A DNA stretch of 64,000 nt from Nitrosomonas sp. (GCA_024281995.1 JAMWZW010000001.1:310001-374000); one strand, 5' to 3'. Shown: positions 26,754 through 35,165, counted from the first letter of the stretch. Notes: generated by a model not told the origin, from the sequence alone. Numbers and translations: made by a program.

Positions 26754-27920
26754 ATGACTACATTTCTTGGCGATCGTTACTACACTGGCACAGGGCAACA
26801 AATAGAAACGCAGAAATGGCGCCGCCTCCCCAGTTTCGACCCGGAAGAGTTGACGCATCCGCGCGGCTATCTGGCGCCGCCGGGCTTGATCTCGGCAGTC
26901 AATGTGGCGCTGGAACTGGGCATGCCTTTACTATTGACCGGTGAACCGGGTTGCGGCAAATCGCAGCTGGCCTATAGCCTGGCCTGGGAACTGGATTTTC
27001 CGCTGAACGCTGGGGACGAATGGCCACGACCTCTGTGCTTTACGGTCAAATCGGATACCCAAAGCCGTGATTTGTTTTATCACTTCGATACCTTGGGGCG
27101 TTTCCGCGCCGCGCGGGTGGAGAACGAAAATGCCGATAGTTCCTATCGCTATTTACGCTTTGAAGCACTCGGTCTCGCCATCTTGCGGGCATTGGGCGCG
27201 GATGCCATTCGTGCATTGGGCCTGGCAGGTTGTCTGGAACAATTGCCTGCAGAACCGCAGCGCTCCGTGGTGCTGATCGATGAAATCGATAAAGCGCCGC
27301 GCGAAATACCGAACGACATACTCAATGAAATTGACCGCATGAGCTTTGATATACCCGAGTTATTTCAAACGGGCAAAGCGCGCACCGTCGTGTCGTTGCA
27401 GAGCGGCCAGGCAAAGTCGGCATCATCATTGCGGCCGGTCGTGATCATCACCAGCAACCGTGAGCGCGAATTGCCGGAAGCCTTTCTGCGCCGCTGCGTG
27501 TACTATCATCTGGAATTGCCGCCTTTCCGCAGACAACTGGGCAATACAGTCCATAACGCCGGGGACAATGAGGTGACCATCGAACGTATCGTGGAAAAGC
27601 GCCTGAATATTGTCATTCCGGCGGAATTGGATAAGCCGAATCAGCAAAAAAGCTTGTGGGCGGGTGGAATTGCGCTATTCGATTACCTCCGCAACGAAGT
27701 GCCATTGCAGAAACAGCCCTCTACGGCGGAATTACTGAACTGGATGCAATTACTGTACAAACGCAGCAACGTTGCGCAGGATTGCACATTACAAAATATC
27801 GCATGGCGTGAAATATTCTGTTCCAGCGCACGCGTAACCTTATTCAAACATCAGGAAGACCAGGATCGCGCGCAACAGTTGCTTGACGACTGGCTGGCGC
27901 GACCGCTTGTCAAAGGCTGA
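26754..27920 (+). CDS. MoxR-type AAA+ ATPase
   Basis: 388 residues. Walker A is GEPGCGKS (63-70), Walker B VVLIDEID (172-179), sensor 1 IITSNRE, and an arginine-finger region is in AFLRRCVYYHLELP. The N-terminus PRGYLAPPGLISAVNVAL is typical of MoxR proteins that act with vWA-domain partners in remodelling or conflict systems. GGAG precedes the ATG. The FGE membrane protein gene follows after 8 nt, so the two are probably a unit. Base composition is clearly richer in G+C than the flanks, a sign of transfer. Confidence 0.9.
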   Translation: MTTFLGDRYYTGTGQQIETQKWRRLPSFDPEELTHPRGYLAPPGLISAVNVALELGMPLLLTGEPGCGKSQLAYSLAWELDFPLNAGDEWPRPLCFTVKSDTQSRDLFYHFDTLGRFRAARVENENADSSYRYLRFEALGLAILRALGADAIRALGLAGCLEQLPAEPQRSVVLIDEIDKAPREIPNDILNEIDRMSFDIPELFQTGKARTVVSLQSGQAKSASSLRPVVIITSNRERELPEAFLRRCVYYHLELPPFRRQLGNTVHNAGDNEVTIERIVEKRLNIVIPAELDKPNQQKSLWAGGIALFDYLRNEVPLQKQPSTAELLNWMQLLYKRSNVAQDCTLQNIAWREIFCSSARVTLFKHQEDQDRAQQLLDDWLARPLVKG

Positions 27921-27928
27921 TAACACCT

Positions 27929-30900
27929 GTGCACGATAGCCACGCCTCCCTGCCGCAACTCGACAGTCTGGCGGCTTTATTGCAAGCCGAAGGTATGGCG
28001 TGCGGCCCCGATGTATGGTTATCGGTTTACCGCTTGTGGCACCGGCTGAAACGGCAAGATCGCCTGCCCAAAGATATTCAGCAGTGGGCGCCCATGCTGG
28101 GGCCGTTGATTTGCCGCAACCCTGAAGACCAAGCGCGATTCCCAGTATTGTTTCAACAATGGCTGGCCGCGCAGGCTATTCACGCGGTTCCTGCAGGCGA
28201 CAAGTTTACGCTGGCCGGCGTGAATCGCCTGGCAGCACCCGCGCAGACTACATTCGCTGCGCTGCGTTCAAGAGTGCAAAAAACAGGCAGAGTTTGGCTT
28301 GCGGGTATCCTGACTTGCCTTGTTACAGTGGTCGTGGCGTTGACGGTTTGGGTCATGCAACCGGATCCCGCGCAATTCGATCAGAAACCCAAGTCTACAG
28401 TGGAAAAAACAAGGCAACCGGCAACTGCGGCTGATCAAACCGAGCAGCCAGTTGCCACGGCTGCCATCATCGATCAGGTCGCGCCACGCCCTCAGCCGGA
28501 ACCGCAAAGCTTGTCAGATCATTGGAAAATGCTGCTGGATGTCATCGCGCAGGTATTATTTTGGCTGCCTTGGCTGTTGGCGCTGCTGTGGCTGGCGAAA
28601 CGCTATCACCAGCGCTGGATTCTTAACAGCCAGCCGGCATCGGGTGATGATCTGCTCAATCAGTTGCGTTTTGAGCGGGTGTTAACGCCGATTTTTGGCG
28701 GCGCCAAGGCCGAGCAGGTACTGCGCGATCTGCGCGCGGCGCGTTTTGAACCGACGCTGCGCCTGGATGTGGCTGCCACCGTGCAAGCTACCGCGAGGAG
28801 CGGCGGCTATTTTCGTCCCGTTTACCACCAGCGCCGGGTTGCGCCGCAGCATGTATTGCTGGTACGCAGTTTGCATCGCAATGACCAGCAGGCGGCATTG
28901 GCGAAAGAATTGGAAAAACGTTTTGCTACGCTCGGCTTGCACGTACAGACTTACCGTTTCCGCGATGACCCGCGTTGGCTGGTGCGCTGGCATGACAAGG
29001 ATGAGAACCGCAACGAATACTGCCGCTTGCCGCAATTACTGGCGCGGCATGGCGATGCCCGATTATTGATCATCAGCGCAACCGATATCCTGTTCCACCC
29101 CTACAGCGGAGAAATCCGTTCCTGGCTCAAGGAATTTGCGCCTTGGCAGGATAAAGTGTGGCTGCATCCGCGCGATGCCGGGTCGGCTCATGCCAAAGTG
29201 CTGGCGCAGCGCAACTTTTTGCTGCTGCCACTGGCGCGGGACAGTCTGCCGCAATTGGTCGAGCACCTGACAGCCATGCAACAACCGGCCAAGTTGCTAG
29301 CGCAACCCGCGTATCCCGTGTTACTGCCCGACATGATCGCGGCGCAATCCGATGCCTGGTTGGGGGAGAAACCGCCGTATGGCGCGGATCTCTCCGAACT
29401 GTTGCGGCAATTGGAATTTTTCTTAGGGACTTATGGCCTGCGCTTGCTGCGTGCGGTGGCGGTGTACCCCAAACCGCATTGGGTATTGACGCAGGCGCTG
29501 GATTATTTGCTGTTTGGCCACCTCAACACCACCAACTTTACCGTCGATCCGCCACAGCGGCGCGAGCAACGGCTGGCGGGCTTGAGTCGCTTGCCGTGGT
29601 TGACGCATGTGCATGTGCCGGACTGGCTGCGCGAATATTTGTTACGAAGCATGGATCGCGAGGAAAGGCAGCGTATTACGCAAGCCTGGCAGCGTCTATT
29701 CGGTCAGTTGACTGATAAAAGTGGTGTGGGCACGTTAAATCTGGAAGTCCGCACGCCATCCAAGCGCCAGCTTAAGGTACGCCTGGCTGAGTTGCGCGCG
29801 ATGAACAACGCCGAGGCGTTGAATGACCCGATTTTTGCCAATATCCTGCTCGGCGGCAAATTGGGATTGCTCGATTTCAGGTTGCCGCAGACTATCGCCA
29901 AATTATTGCCGCGCGCCAGCAGGTCGCTGATCCTGCGTCCGGCATTGTTGGTGGTGTTGTTTGCGGCAGTTGGCAGTTGGGGGTTGCATCTCATATGGAA
30001 CAATTATGCCCAGCAAGCATTGACGCAATTCCGGCACGATCTCAACAAACAAGAGTATGCCCAATGGCCAGTGGTAGTGTATTACCAGCAAGATACCCAG
30101 GCACTGGCCGAAGCGCTGCGCAATGTGCTGCAGAACGCGAAATTTCCGGTTGTCCTGCAATCCGTTGTCATCAACTCCACTGTGCAACATAACACTATTC
30201 ATTACCAGCCTGGAGGCAAAGCCGCGGCTGATCGGGTGGCGCACAGCCTGGCGTGGTTGACGTATGGCGCGGAAGTCAAGTTAAGCGAAGACCAATCCAT
30301 TCCTCCGCACACTATCCAGGTGCAATTGACACAGACCTATCAACACGGCGCGGGATTCAACGATGAATTACGCATTGCACAAGAATCCCGCGTTGCTCAA
30401 GAATACTGGCTGCCGCTCGAACCTGAGATGGTGCACGTCCCACCCGGAAAATTTCTGATGGGTTCCCCTGAAAAAGAACCGTTTCGAAGCAGTGATGAAA
30501 GCCCACAACACGAGATCACCATCGTGTATGCTTTTGAAATCAGCAAATACGAGGTTACTTTCGAAGAATACGATGCATTTGTTCGGGCAACCAATAGTAA
30601 ACTACCGAATGATAATAATTGGGGGCGTGACAAACGACCTGTTGTCAACGTTAAATTTGATGACGCGCAAGCGTATGTGCAATGGTTGTCGGACAAAACC
30701 GGCAAGCAATACCGCCTGCCGACTGAAGCCGAATGGGAATACGCCGCCCGCGCTGGCTCACAAACCGCGTACTGGTGGGGCAATGACATCGGTCACAACA
30801 ATGCGGTATGCAATCGCTGCGGCAGTCAGTGGGATGTTGAGCAAACAGCGCCGGCGGGTTCGTTCAAGCCGAACGCATTCGGACTGTATGATACCGCTGG

Positions 30901-31126
30901 AAACGTATGGGAATGGACGCAGGATTGTTGGCATGAAAACTATCGAAATGCGCCTAGTGATGGTTCAGCCTGGCTTGCGAAGGATGATGGCGATTGTAAT
31001 CGCCGGGTGGTTCGGGGCGGTTCGTGGGGCTACGGTCCGCAGGACCTGCGGTCGGCTAGCCGTTTCGGGTACGACTCCGGTGATGCTAGCATCAACCTCG
31101 GTTTTCGTATTGTCAGGGATTTCTAA
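27929..31126 (+). CDS. 1065-aa membrane protein: helical N-terminus, vWA-like middle, FGE/SUMF1 C-terminal domain
   Basis: The start is GTG. A soluble helical N-terminus (1-115) precedes membrane helices at about 122-143 (WLAGILTCLVTVVVALTVWV), 203-225 and 668-690. Between the last two lies a large cytoplasmic part (226-665) whose core (HVLLVRSLHRND..., RLLIISATDILFHPYSGEI) looks like a vWA/Rossmann fold without the DxSxS metal site. A small alpha/beta domain (about 710-805) and an FGE/SUMF1 domain (833-1065; MVHVPPGKFLMGSPE, YRLPTEAEWEYAARAG, GNVWEWTQD, RRVVRGGSW) follow. The two catalytic Cys of true FGE enzymes are absent from the RGGSW region, so the domain is probably a binding (C-type-lectin-like) fold. 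Predicted topology puts it outside the inner membrane. Its last 120 bases are a candidate variable region. It pairs with the upstream MoxR ATPase. Confidence 0.82.
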   Translation: MHDSHASLPQLDSLAALLQAEGMACGPDVWLSVYRLWHRLKRQDRLPKDIQQWAPMLGPLICRNPEDQARFPVLFQQWLAAQAIHAVPAGDKFTLAGVNRLAAPAQTTFAALRSRVQKTGRVWLAGILTCLVTVVVALTVWVMQPDPAQFDQKPKSTVEKTRQPATAADQTEQPVATAAIIDQVAPRPQPEPQSLSDHWKMLLDVIAQVLFWLPWLLALLWLAKRYHQRWILNSQPASGDDLLNQLRFERVLTPIFGGAKAEQVLRDLRAARFEPTLRLDVAATVQATARSGGYFRPVYHQRRVAPQHVLLVRSLHRNDQQAALAKELEKRFATLGLHVQTYRFRDDPRWLVRWHDKDENRNEYCRLPQLLARHGDARLLIISATDILFHPYSGEIRSWLKEFAPWQDKVWLHPRDAGSAHAKVLAQRNFLLLPLARDSLPQLVEHLTAMQQPAKLLAQPAYPVLLPDMIAAQSDAWLGEKPPYGADLSELLRQLEFFLGTYGLRLLRAVAVYPKPHWVLTQALDYLLFGHLNTTNFTVDPPQRREQRLAGLSRLPWLTHVHVPDWLREYLLRSMDREERQRITQAWQRLFGQLTDKSGVGTLNLEVRTPSKRQLKVRLAELRAMNNAEALNDPIFANILLGGKLGLLDFRLPQTIAKLLPRASRSLILRPALLVVLFAAVGSWGLHLIWNNYAQQALTQFRHDLNKQEYAQWPVVVYYQQDTQALAEALRNVLQNAKFPVVLQSVVINSTVQHNTIHYQPGGKAAADRVAHSLAWLTYGAEVKLSEDQSIPPHTIQVQLTQTYQHGAGFNDELRIAQESRVAQEYWLPLEPEMVHVPPGKFLMGSPEKEPFRSSDESPQHEITIVYAFEISKYEVTFEEYDAFVRATNSKLPNDNNWGRDKRPVVNVKFDDAQAYVQWLSDKTGKQYRLPTEAEWEYAARAGSQTAYWWGNDIGHNNAVCNRCGSQWDVEQTAPAGSFKPNAFGLYDTAGNVWEWTQDCWHENYRNAPSDGSAWLAKDDGDCNRRVVRGGSWGYGPQDLRSASRFGYDSGDASINLGFRIVRDF
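31004..31126 (+). other. candidate variable region at the 3' end of the FGE gene
   Basis: The last 40 codons encode RVVRGGSW...QDLRSASR...NLGFRIVRDF, the segment where FGE-type targets of diversity-generating retroelements carry adenine-directed variation. Compared with the equivalent end of the FGE gene at 32102, the framework codons agree while ligand-face codons differ. No template repeat or reverse transcriptase is in the window. Confidence 0.35.
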
Positions 31127-31194
31127 TTAAGTTCTTTGCACTTTGAGGGTTTGTGGATTGCAGAGGCGTAGCCCTTGGGGTTTGGTTTTGTAAG

Positions 31195-31284
31195 GTAGGG
31201 TGGATAAGCGAGAAGCGCCATCCGCCATTGTGCGGCCTCATCCGCCACAGGTTGGTGCATGGCGCTGCGCTTAATGCACCCTAC
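31195..31284. repeat. 90-bp palindromic (REP/MITE-like) element
   Basis: The left end GTAGGGTGGATAAGCG...AGCGCCATCCGCCA and the right end (read on the other strand) GTAGGGTGCATTAAGCGCAG.. are imperfect inverted repeats of about 32 bases, meeting at both borders in GTAGGGTG. Elements with this 'GTAGGGTGGATAAGCG' border occur in multiple copies in many proteobacterial genomes. It sits between the FGE membrane-protein gene and the MNT-HEPN-FGE operon. No transposase is present. Confidence 0.75.
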
Positions 31285-31356
31285 AATATTCGTTTTAGAT
31301 TGAAACACGATATTCATTCCGTTACGATTCCATCGTCTTTTAAAAAGGAGTAGTAC

Positions 31357-31701
31357 ATGAATCCTGGGATTATTGATCACGACACTGAACAAGCGGTGCG
31401 GCGATTTATGGCTTTAATCGCGGATCGTTATGATATGGCTGGTGCTATTGTTTATGGCAGCCGGGCACGCGGCACGCATCGTCCCGATAGCGATGCGGAT
31501 GTGGCGGTGTTGTTGAAAGGAAAGCATCAAAAGTTGCTGGCAACAACATTGTCCATGGCGGATGCTGCTTATGATGTACTGCTGGAAACCGGAATCAATA
31601 TCTCGCCGCTACCCGTATGGCTTGATGAATGGGAGCAGCCGGAGAATTATTCGAATCCCGCCTTGCTTCGGAACATCGTTAAGGAAGGCATTCGCTTGTG
31701 A
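31357..31701 (+). CDS. minimal nucleotidyltransferase (MNT), second HEPN/MNT pair
   Basis: 114 residues. The motif G-S-X10-D-X-D is intact (GSRARGTHRPDSDADVAV) and the C-terminal half has the usual helices. AAAAAGGAG lies upstream of the ATG. It probably acts as antitoxin by modifying the HEPN protein encoded next (4-nt GTGA overlap). The MNT-first gene order differs from the pair at 24 kb, so the two pairs are not simple duplicates. Confidence 0.88.
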   Translation: MNPGIIDHDTEQAVRRFMALIADRYDMAGAIVYGSRARGTHRPDSDADVAVLLKGKHQKLLATTLSMADAAYDVLLETGINISPLPVWLDEWEQPENYSNPALLRNIVKEGIRL

Positions 31702-32105
31702 AGGCGGAAGATTTGATGGCAAAGGCTGTGCAAGCGGTTGTGTCTGCCAAAGTGTTGCTCGATACCGGCGATGCGGATGGCGCTTGTAATCGCGCTTACT
31801 ATGCCATGTTCGATGCTGCACGTGCGGGGTTGTTAGCTTCCGGAGAGAATATCGGTAAGACCCATAAAGGTGTTTTGAATGCTTTCAGTGATCGCCTGGT
31901 CAAGAATGGTCCGTTTCCCAAGGAAATGGGGCGCCTTTTGAAGCACGCCGAGACGTTTCGTTATGTGGCCGACTATACCGGAGATCCCGTTGAGTTGAGC
32001 GACGCGAAAGAGATGGTGAAACAGGCTGAAATCTTGGTTGCTGCCATACGTGCCGAGTTGATGCAGCCTGATTCATCCGCTGATTCGACCGGAGTTTCAT
32101 CGTGA
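31698..32105 (+). CDS. HEPN domain protein, partner of the MNT
   Basis: 135 residues starting at a GTG that overlaps the previous stop. It is a four-helix HEPN of the 'NRAYYAMF' class (CNRAYYAMFDAARAGLL), with a long loop GENIGKTHKGVLNAFSDRLV. In many relatives the residue after the F is His, giving R-X5-H; here it is Asp, so RNase activity is uncertain. The stop overlaps the GTG start of the FGE gene, so all three genes are translationally coupled. Confidence 0.83.
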   Translation: MKAEDLMAKAVQAVVSAKVLLDTGDADGACNRAYYAMFDAARAGLLASGENIGKTHKGVLNAFSDRLVKNGPFPKEMGRLLKHAETFRYVADYTGDPVELSDAKEMVKQAEILVAAIRAELMQPDSSADSTGVSS

Positions 32106-33088
32106 TTTTAAGCAGTCGTTTTTTATGGTTGTTTCTGAGTTTGATTTTTTGTCATGGGATTTATGCTAATGAGGATGTTTTGCCGCGAGGTGATCAAAGC
32201 GCCGAAAAAGAGATTACAAAACAATTAGCGCAATCTTGCTATGCCAATGAAGCCAAACTCGCGCCTGCCATGGTAGCGATTCGTCCCGGTCGTTTCCAGA
32301 TGGGTTCACCAGAAAACGAAGCTGAACGCGCCAATAGAGAAGGTCCGCAACACCCGGTCACGATACCCCGGCCCTTTGCCATTAGCCGCTGCGAGATTAC
32401 CGTGGGGCAGTTCAGGCAATTTGTTCAGGAGGCAAATTACCAAACGGTCGCTGAAAAAAACGGCAAAGGCTGTAGCGTATGGAATACTGCAACAAGGCAA
32501 TCAGAACAACAACCCGATCGTAACTGGAAAAACCCAGGCTTTGCGCAACATGACGATCACCCGGTAGTGTGCGTGTCCTGGCACGATGTGCAGCAGTATG
32601 TGCGCTGGCTGTCACAACGCACCGGTGCGCAGTACCGCTTACCGACCGAGGCGGAATGGGAATACGCAGCACGCGCTGGAACCCGGACAGCGCGTTTTTA
32701 TGATGACAATAAACAATGCGATTACGCCAATGGCGCTGGACAAGAAACGCAATCCGTTGCCGGTTCTGATTGGACACTAGCGGATTGCCAGGATGCCTAT
32801 GTGTACACCGCGCCGGTGGCAAGTTTTACTGAAAACCCGTTTGGCCTGTTCGATATGCTGGGTAATGTGTGGGAATGGACGCAGGATTGCTGGCATGATA
32901 ATTACCAAAATATACCTACGGATAGTTCCACCTGGCTGGATAAGAATGGTGGCAATTGTGATCGCCGGGTAGTTCGGAGCAGTTCATGGGACAACAGCCC
33001 GCAGGACTTGCGCTCAGCTAAACGTGAATGGGGCATCACAGGTGAAGCCGACGACAGCCTCGGTTTTCGCGTCGTCAGGGATTTTTGA
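32102..33088 (+). CDS. secreted FGE/SUMF1-domain protein
   Basis: 328 residues, GTG start overlapping the HEPN stop. An N-terminal signal peptide (FLWLFLSLIFCHGIYAN) suggests export. The FGE domain (about 58-328) has MVAIRPGRFQMGSPENEAER, ISRCEITVGQFRQF, YRLPTEAEWEYAARAG, GNVWEWTQDCWHDNYQN and a C-terminal RVVRSSSW...LGFRVVRDF. The nucleotide sequence around the C-terminal third closely resembles the FGE part of the 1065-aa gene upstream. It lacks the two FGE catalytic cysteines in the RSSSW region. Its link with an MNT-HEPN pair is unusual. Confidence 0.85.
   Translation: MILSSRFLWLFLSLIFCHGIYANEDVLPRGDQSAEKEITKQLAQSCYANEAKLAPAMVAIRPGRFQMGSPENEAERANREGPQHPVTIPRPFAISRCEITVGQFRQFVQEANYQTVAEKNGKGCSVWNTATRQSEQQPDRNWKNPGFAQHDDHPVVCVSWHDVQQYVRWLSQRTGAQYRLPTEAEWEYAARAGTRTARFYDDNKQCDYANGAGQETQSVAGSDWTLADCQDAYVYTAPVASFTENPFGLFDMLGNVWEWTQDCWHDNYQNIPTDSSTWLDKNGGNCDRRVVRSSSWDNSPQDLRSAKREWGITGEADDSLGFRVVRDF
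32966..33088 (+). other. candidate variable region, second FGE gene
   Basis: Equivalent to 31004-31126. By hand alignment of the 40 codons, 34 bases differ between the two copies and 24 of these have A in one copy; CCGCAGGAC, CTCGGTTTTCG and GTCAGGGATTT blocks are conserved. This fits, but does not prove, adenine-biased diversification. Confidence 0.35.
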
Positions 33089-33106
33089 TTTATTTTTGTG
33101 ATTTGG

Positions 33107-33841
33107 TTAGAACTTATATCCCCGATGCAGCGCCACAATACCTGCGGTCAAATTGAAATATTCCACGCGCTCGAAGCCAACATGTTGCATCAATTCTTTT
33201 AATTCTTGCTGGGAAGGGTGCATGCGAATGGATTCGGCCAGATAGCGGTAGCTTTCCGCATCGTTGGCAATAACTTTCCCCATCGCCGGTAATAACTTGA
33301 ATGAGTAGGTGTCATATGCCGTTTGCAGAGGTTTCCAGACGCGGGAAAACTCCAGCACAATAACCGTTCCACCCGGTTTGATGACGCGCAGCATTTCTTT
33401 GAGCGCAATATCCTTATGCGTCATATTTCGCAAACCAAACGCCACACTAACGCAGTTAAAATAATTGTCGGGAAAGGGTAATTTTTCGGCATCGCATTGC
33501 GCCACTGGAGTGGGGGTGCCGGCGTCGATCATGCGGTCACGTCCGATGGACAGCATGGAGTTATTGATGTCGGTCAGCCATACTTCGCCGCATTTACCCA
33601 CTTTTTGTAAAAACAATGCGCTTAAATCACCGGTTCCGCCGGCGATATCCAACACTTTATCGCCTCTTTTTACGCCGCTGGCTTCGATTGCAAAGCGCTT
33701 CCACAAACGATGCAAGCCGACGGACATTACATCGTTCATCACATTGTAGCGTTCCGCTACGGAATGGAATACGCCGGCCACTTTGCCAGCCTTTTCGTCT
33801 TCAGAAACGGTGTCAAAGCCAAAATGAGTTGTTTTAGTCAT
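33107..33841 (-). CDS. ubiE: ubiquinone/menaquinone C-methyltransferase UbiE
   Basis: 244 residues. Class I SAM methyltransferase: [15 protein letters not shown] (motif I), and the UbiE signatures [18 protein letters not shown] and [24 protein letters not shown]. It methylates the benzoquinol ring in ubiquinone synthesis at the inner membrane. It is probably transcribed with the DUF971 gene upstream. It converges on the second FGE gene with an 18-nt gap and marks the return to conserved chromosome. Confidence 0.96.
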   Translation of the reverse strand: MTKTTHFGFDTVSEDEKAGKVAGVFHSVAERYNVMNDVMSVGLHRLWKRFAIEASGVKRGDKVLDIAGGTGDLSALFLQKVGKCGEVWLTDINNSMLSIGRDRMIDAGTPTPVAQCDAEKLPFPDNYFNCVSVAFGLRNMTHKDIALKEMLRVIKPGGTVIVLEFSRVWKPLQTAYDTYSFKLLPAMGKVIANDAESYRYLAESIRMHPSQQELKELMQHVGFERVEYFNLTAGIVALHRGYKF

Positions 33842-33895
33842 GATAATGATTGAATGTAATTGGAGAGGGTTGATCAGCGAGGCGCGGCTAGCAAT

Positions 33896-34306
33896 TTATT
33901 TGCACGAGTGAGTAGTGGCATGGGAGGTTGTTTCCTGCTCGCGACTAACTCCGGCTTCTTCCATGCGCTGCAGGTAACGCTGCCACATTTTATCCTGATT
34001 CAAACCATAGTCATAGAGCAGATCCCAGGAATAGATGCCTGTGTTATGACCATCGGTAAAATTAAGTTGTATGGCATAATGGCCAACAGGCTCGATTTTG
34101 CTGATATTGATCATTTTCTTGCCGGTTTGCAGAACTTCCTGGCCCGGGCCGTGGCCGCGTACTTCGGCAGATGGTGAATAGACGCGTAAAAATTCGCATG
34201 GAAATTGGAATGTTTTGCCATCGGAGAAAGTAATATCCAGCACTCTGGATTTTTGGTGTAATTTAATCTCTGTGGGATAGGGCGTATCTTGGGTTAAACC
34301 GGCCAT
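33896..34306 (-). CDS. DUF971 family protein (GBBH-like N-terminal domain)
   Basis: 136 residues. The fold pattern PTEIKLHQKSRVLDITFSDG, FPCEFLRVYSPSAEVRGHG and VGHYAIQLNFTDGHNTGIYSW is typical of DUF971, which resembles the N-terminal domain of gamma-butyrobetaine hydroxylase. Related proteins have been linked to Fe-S protein maturation and occur beside ubiE in betaproteobacteria. There is no signal peptide. Exact role unknown. Confidence 0.88.
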   Translation of the reverse strand: MAGLTQDTPYPTEIKLHQKSRVLDITFSDGKTFQFPCEFLRVYSPSAEVRGHGPGQEVLQTGKKMINISKIEPVGHYAIQLNFTDGHNTGIYSWDLLYDYGLNQDKMWQRYLQRMEEAGVSREQETTSHATTHSCK

Positions 34307-34399
34307 AATCTATTATGCAATACCAAACAATAAAAAGTAATCAATATAACTATTGTAACAAACTGCGCAGAAAATGATGAATCGATCTAGGCAGATCTC

Positions 34400-35122
34400 A
34401 TGATTGCAACCGTACTGATTGTCGAAGATGAGCCTGCTATTCAAGAATTGATTGCTTATAATGTGCAGCATGCGGGGTATGAATGTATTGGTGTAGATAA
34501 TGCTGAAATGGCATTGGCTGTTATCAAAGATGCGTTGCCGGATTTAATTATACTCGATTGGATGTTGCCACAGATGAGTGGTATTGAATTTGCCCGGATT
34601 TTGCGCAGTAATGAAAGAACTCGACGAATTCCCATTATTATGCTGACAGCACGCACCGAGGAAGAAGACAAAGTGACTGCGCTTGAAATCGGTGCCGATG
34701 ATTACATTACCAAACCATTTTCGCCGCGTGAGTTGATTGCGCGTATTCAAGCCGTGTTGCGCTGTTTGCCGTCAGCGGCCTGTGATGAAATTATTGAAAT
34801 TGACGGGTTACGATTAAATCCGGCCGATCATCGCGTGACTTGTTCAGGCGCAGTAATTGAATTGGGACCGACAGAGTATCGCTTGCTGCATTTTCTGATG
34901 ACGCATCCGGAGCGTGTCTATTCGCGCGATCAATTGTTGCATCAAGTATGGGGTGATCAGGTATCTGCCGAAGGCCGTACCGTTGATGTCCATATCAGGC
35001 GATTGCGCAAGGCTCTCGAATCGGTGAGCAAAGATGAGTGCATACAAACAGTACGGGGCACTGGTTACCGTTTTTCAGCTACTGCTCTAACAATTGTCAA
35101 AGATTCAGATGCTGATATCTGA
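34400..35122 (+). CDS. phoB: phosphate regulon response regulator PhoB
   Basis: 240 residues. The receiver domain has acidic residues VEDE, phospho-acceptor D53 (IILDWMLP), T83 in MLTAR and K105 (ITKPFSPREL). The OmpR-type winged-helix DNA-binding domain follows (VYSRDQLLHQVWG, RTVDVHIRRLRKAL, VRGTGYRF). phoR follows after 43 nt, supporting the phosphate assignment. No pst or phoU genes are in the window. Confidence 0.93.
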   Translation: MIATVLIVEDEPAIQELIAYNVQHAGYECIGVDNAEMALAVIKDALPDLIILDWMLPQMSGIEFARILRSNERTRRIPIIMLTARTEEEDKVTALEIGADDYITKPFSPRELIARIQAVLRCLPSAACDEIIEIDGLRLNPADHRVTCSGAVIELGPTEYRLLHFLMTHPERVYSRDQLLHQVWGDQVSAEGRTVDVHIRRLRKALESVSKDECIQTVRGTGYRFSATALTIVKDSDADI

Positions 35123-35165
35123 CAGAATTAAAATTTCCCTCAATGATCATTTTTAGGTTACTTAA

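Noticed and set aside
30427-31126. true formylglycine-generating enzyme activity for the FGE domains
   Set aside because: The paired cysteines that follow the RGGS motif in catalytic FGEs are absent in both genes, and no sulfatase is nearby.
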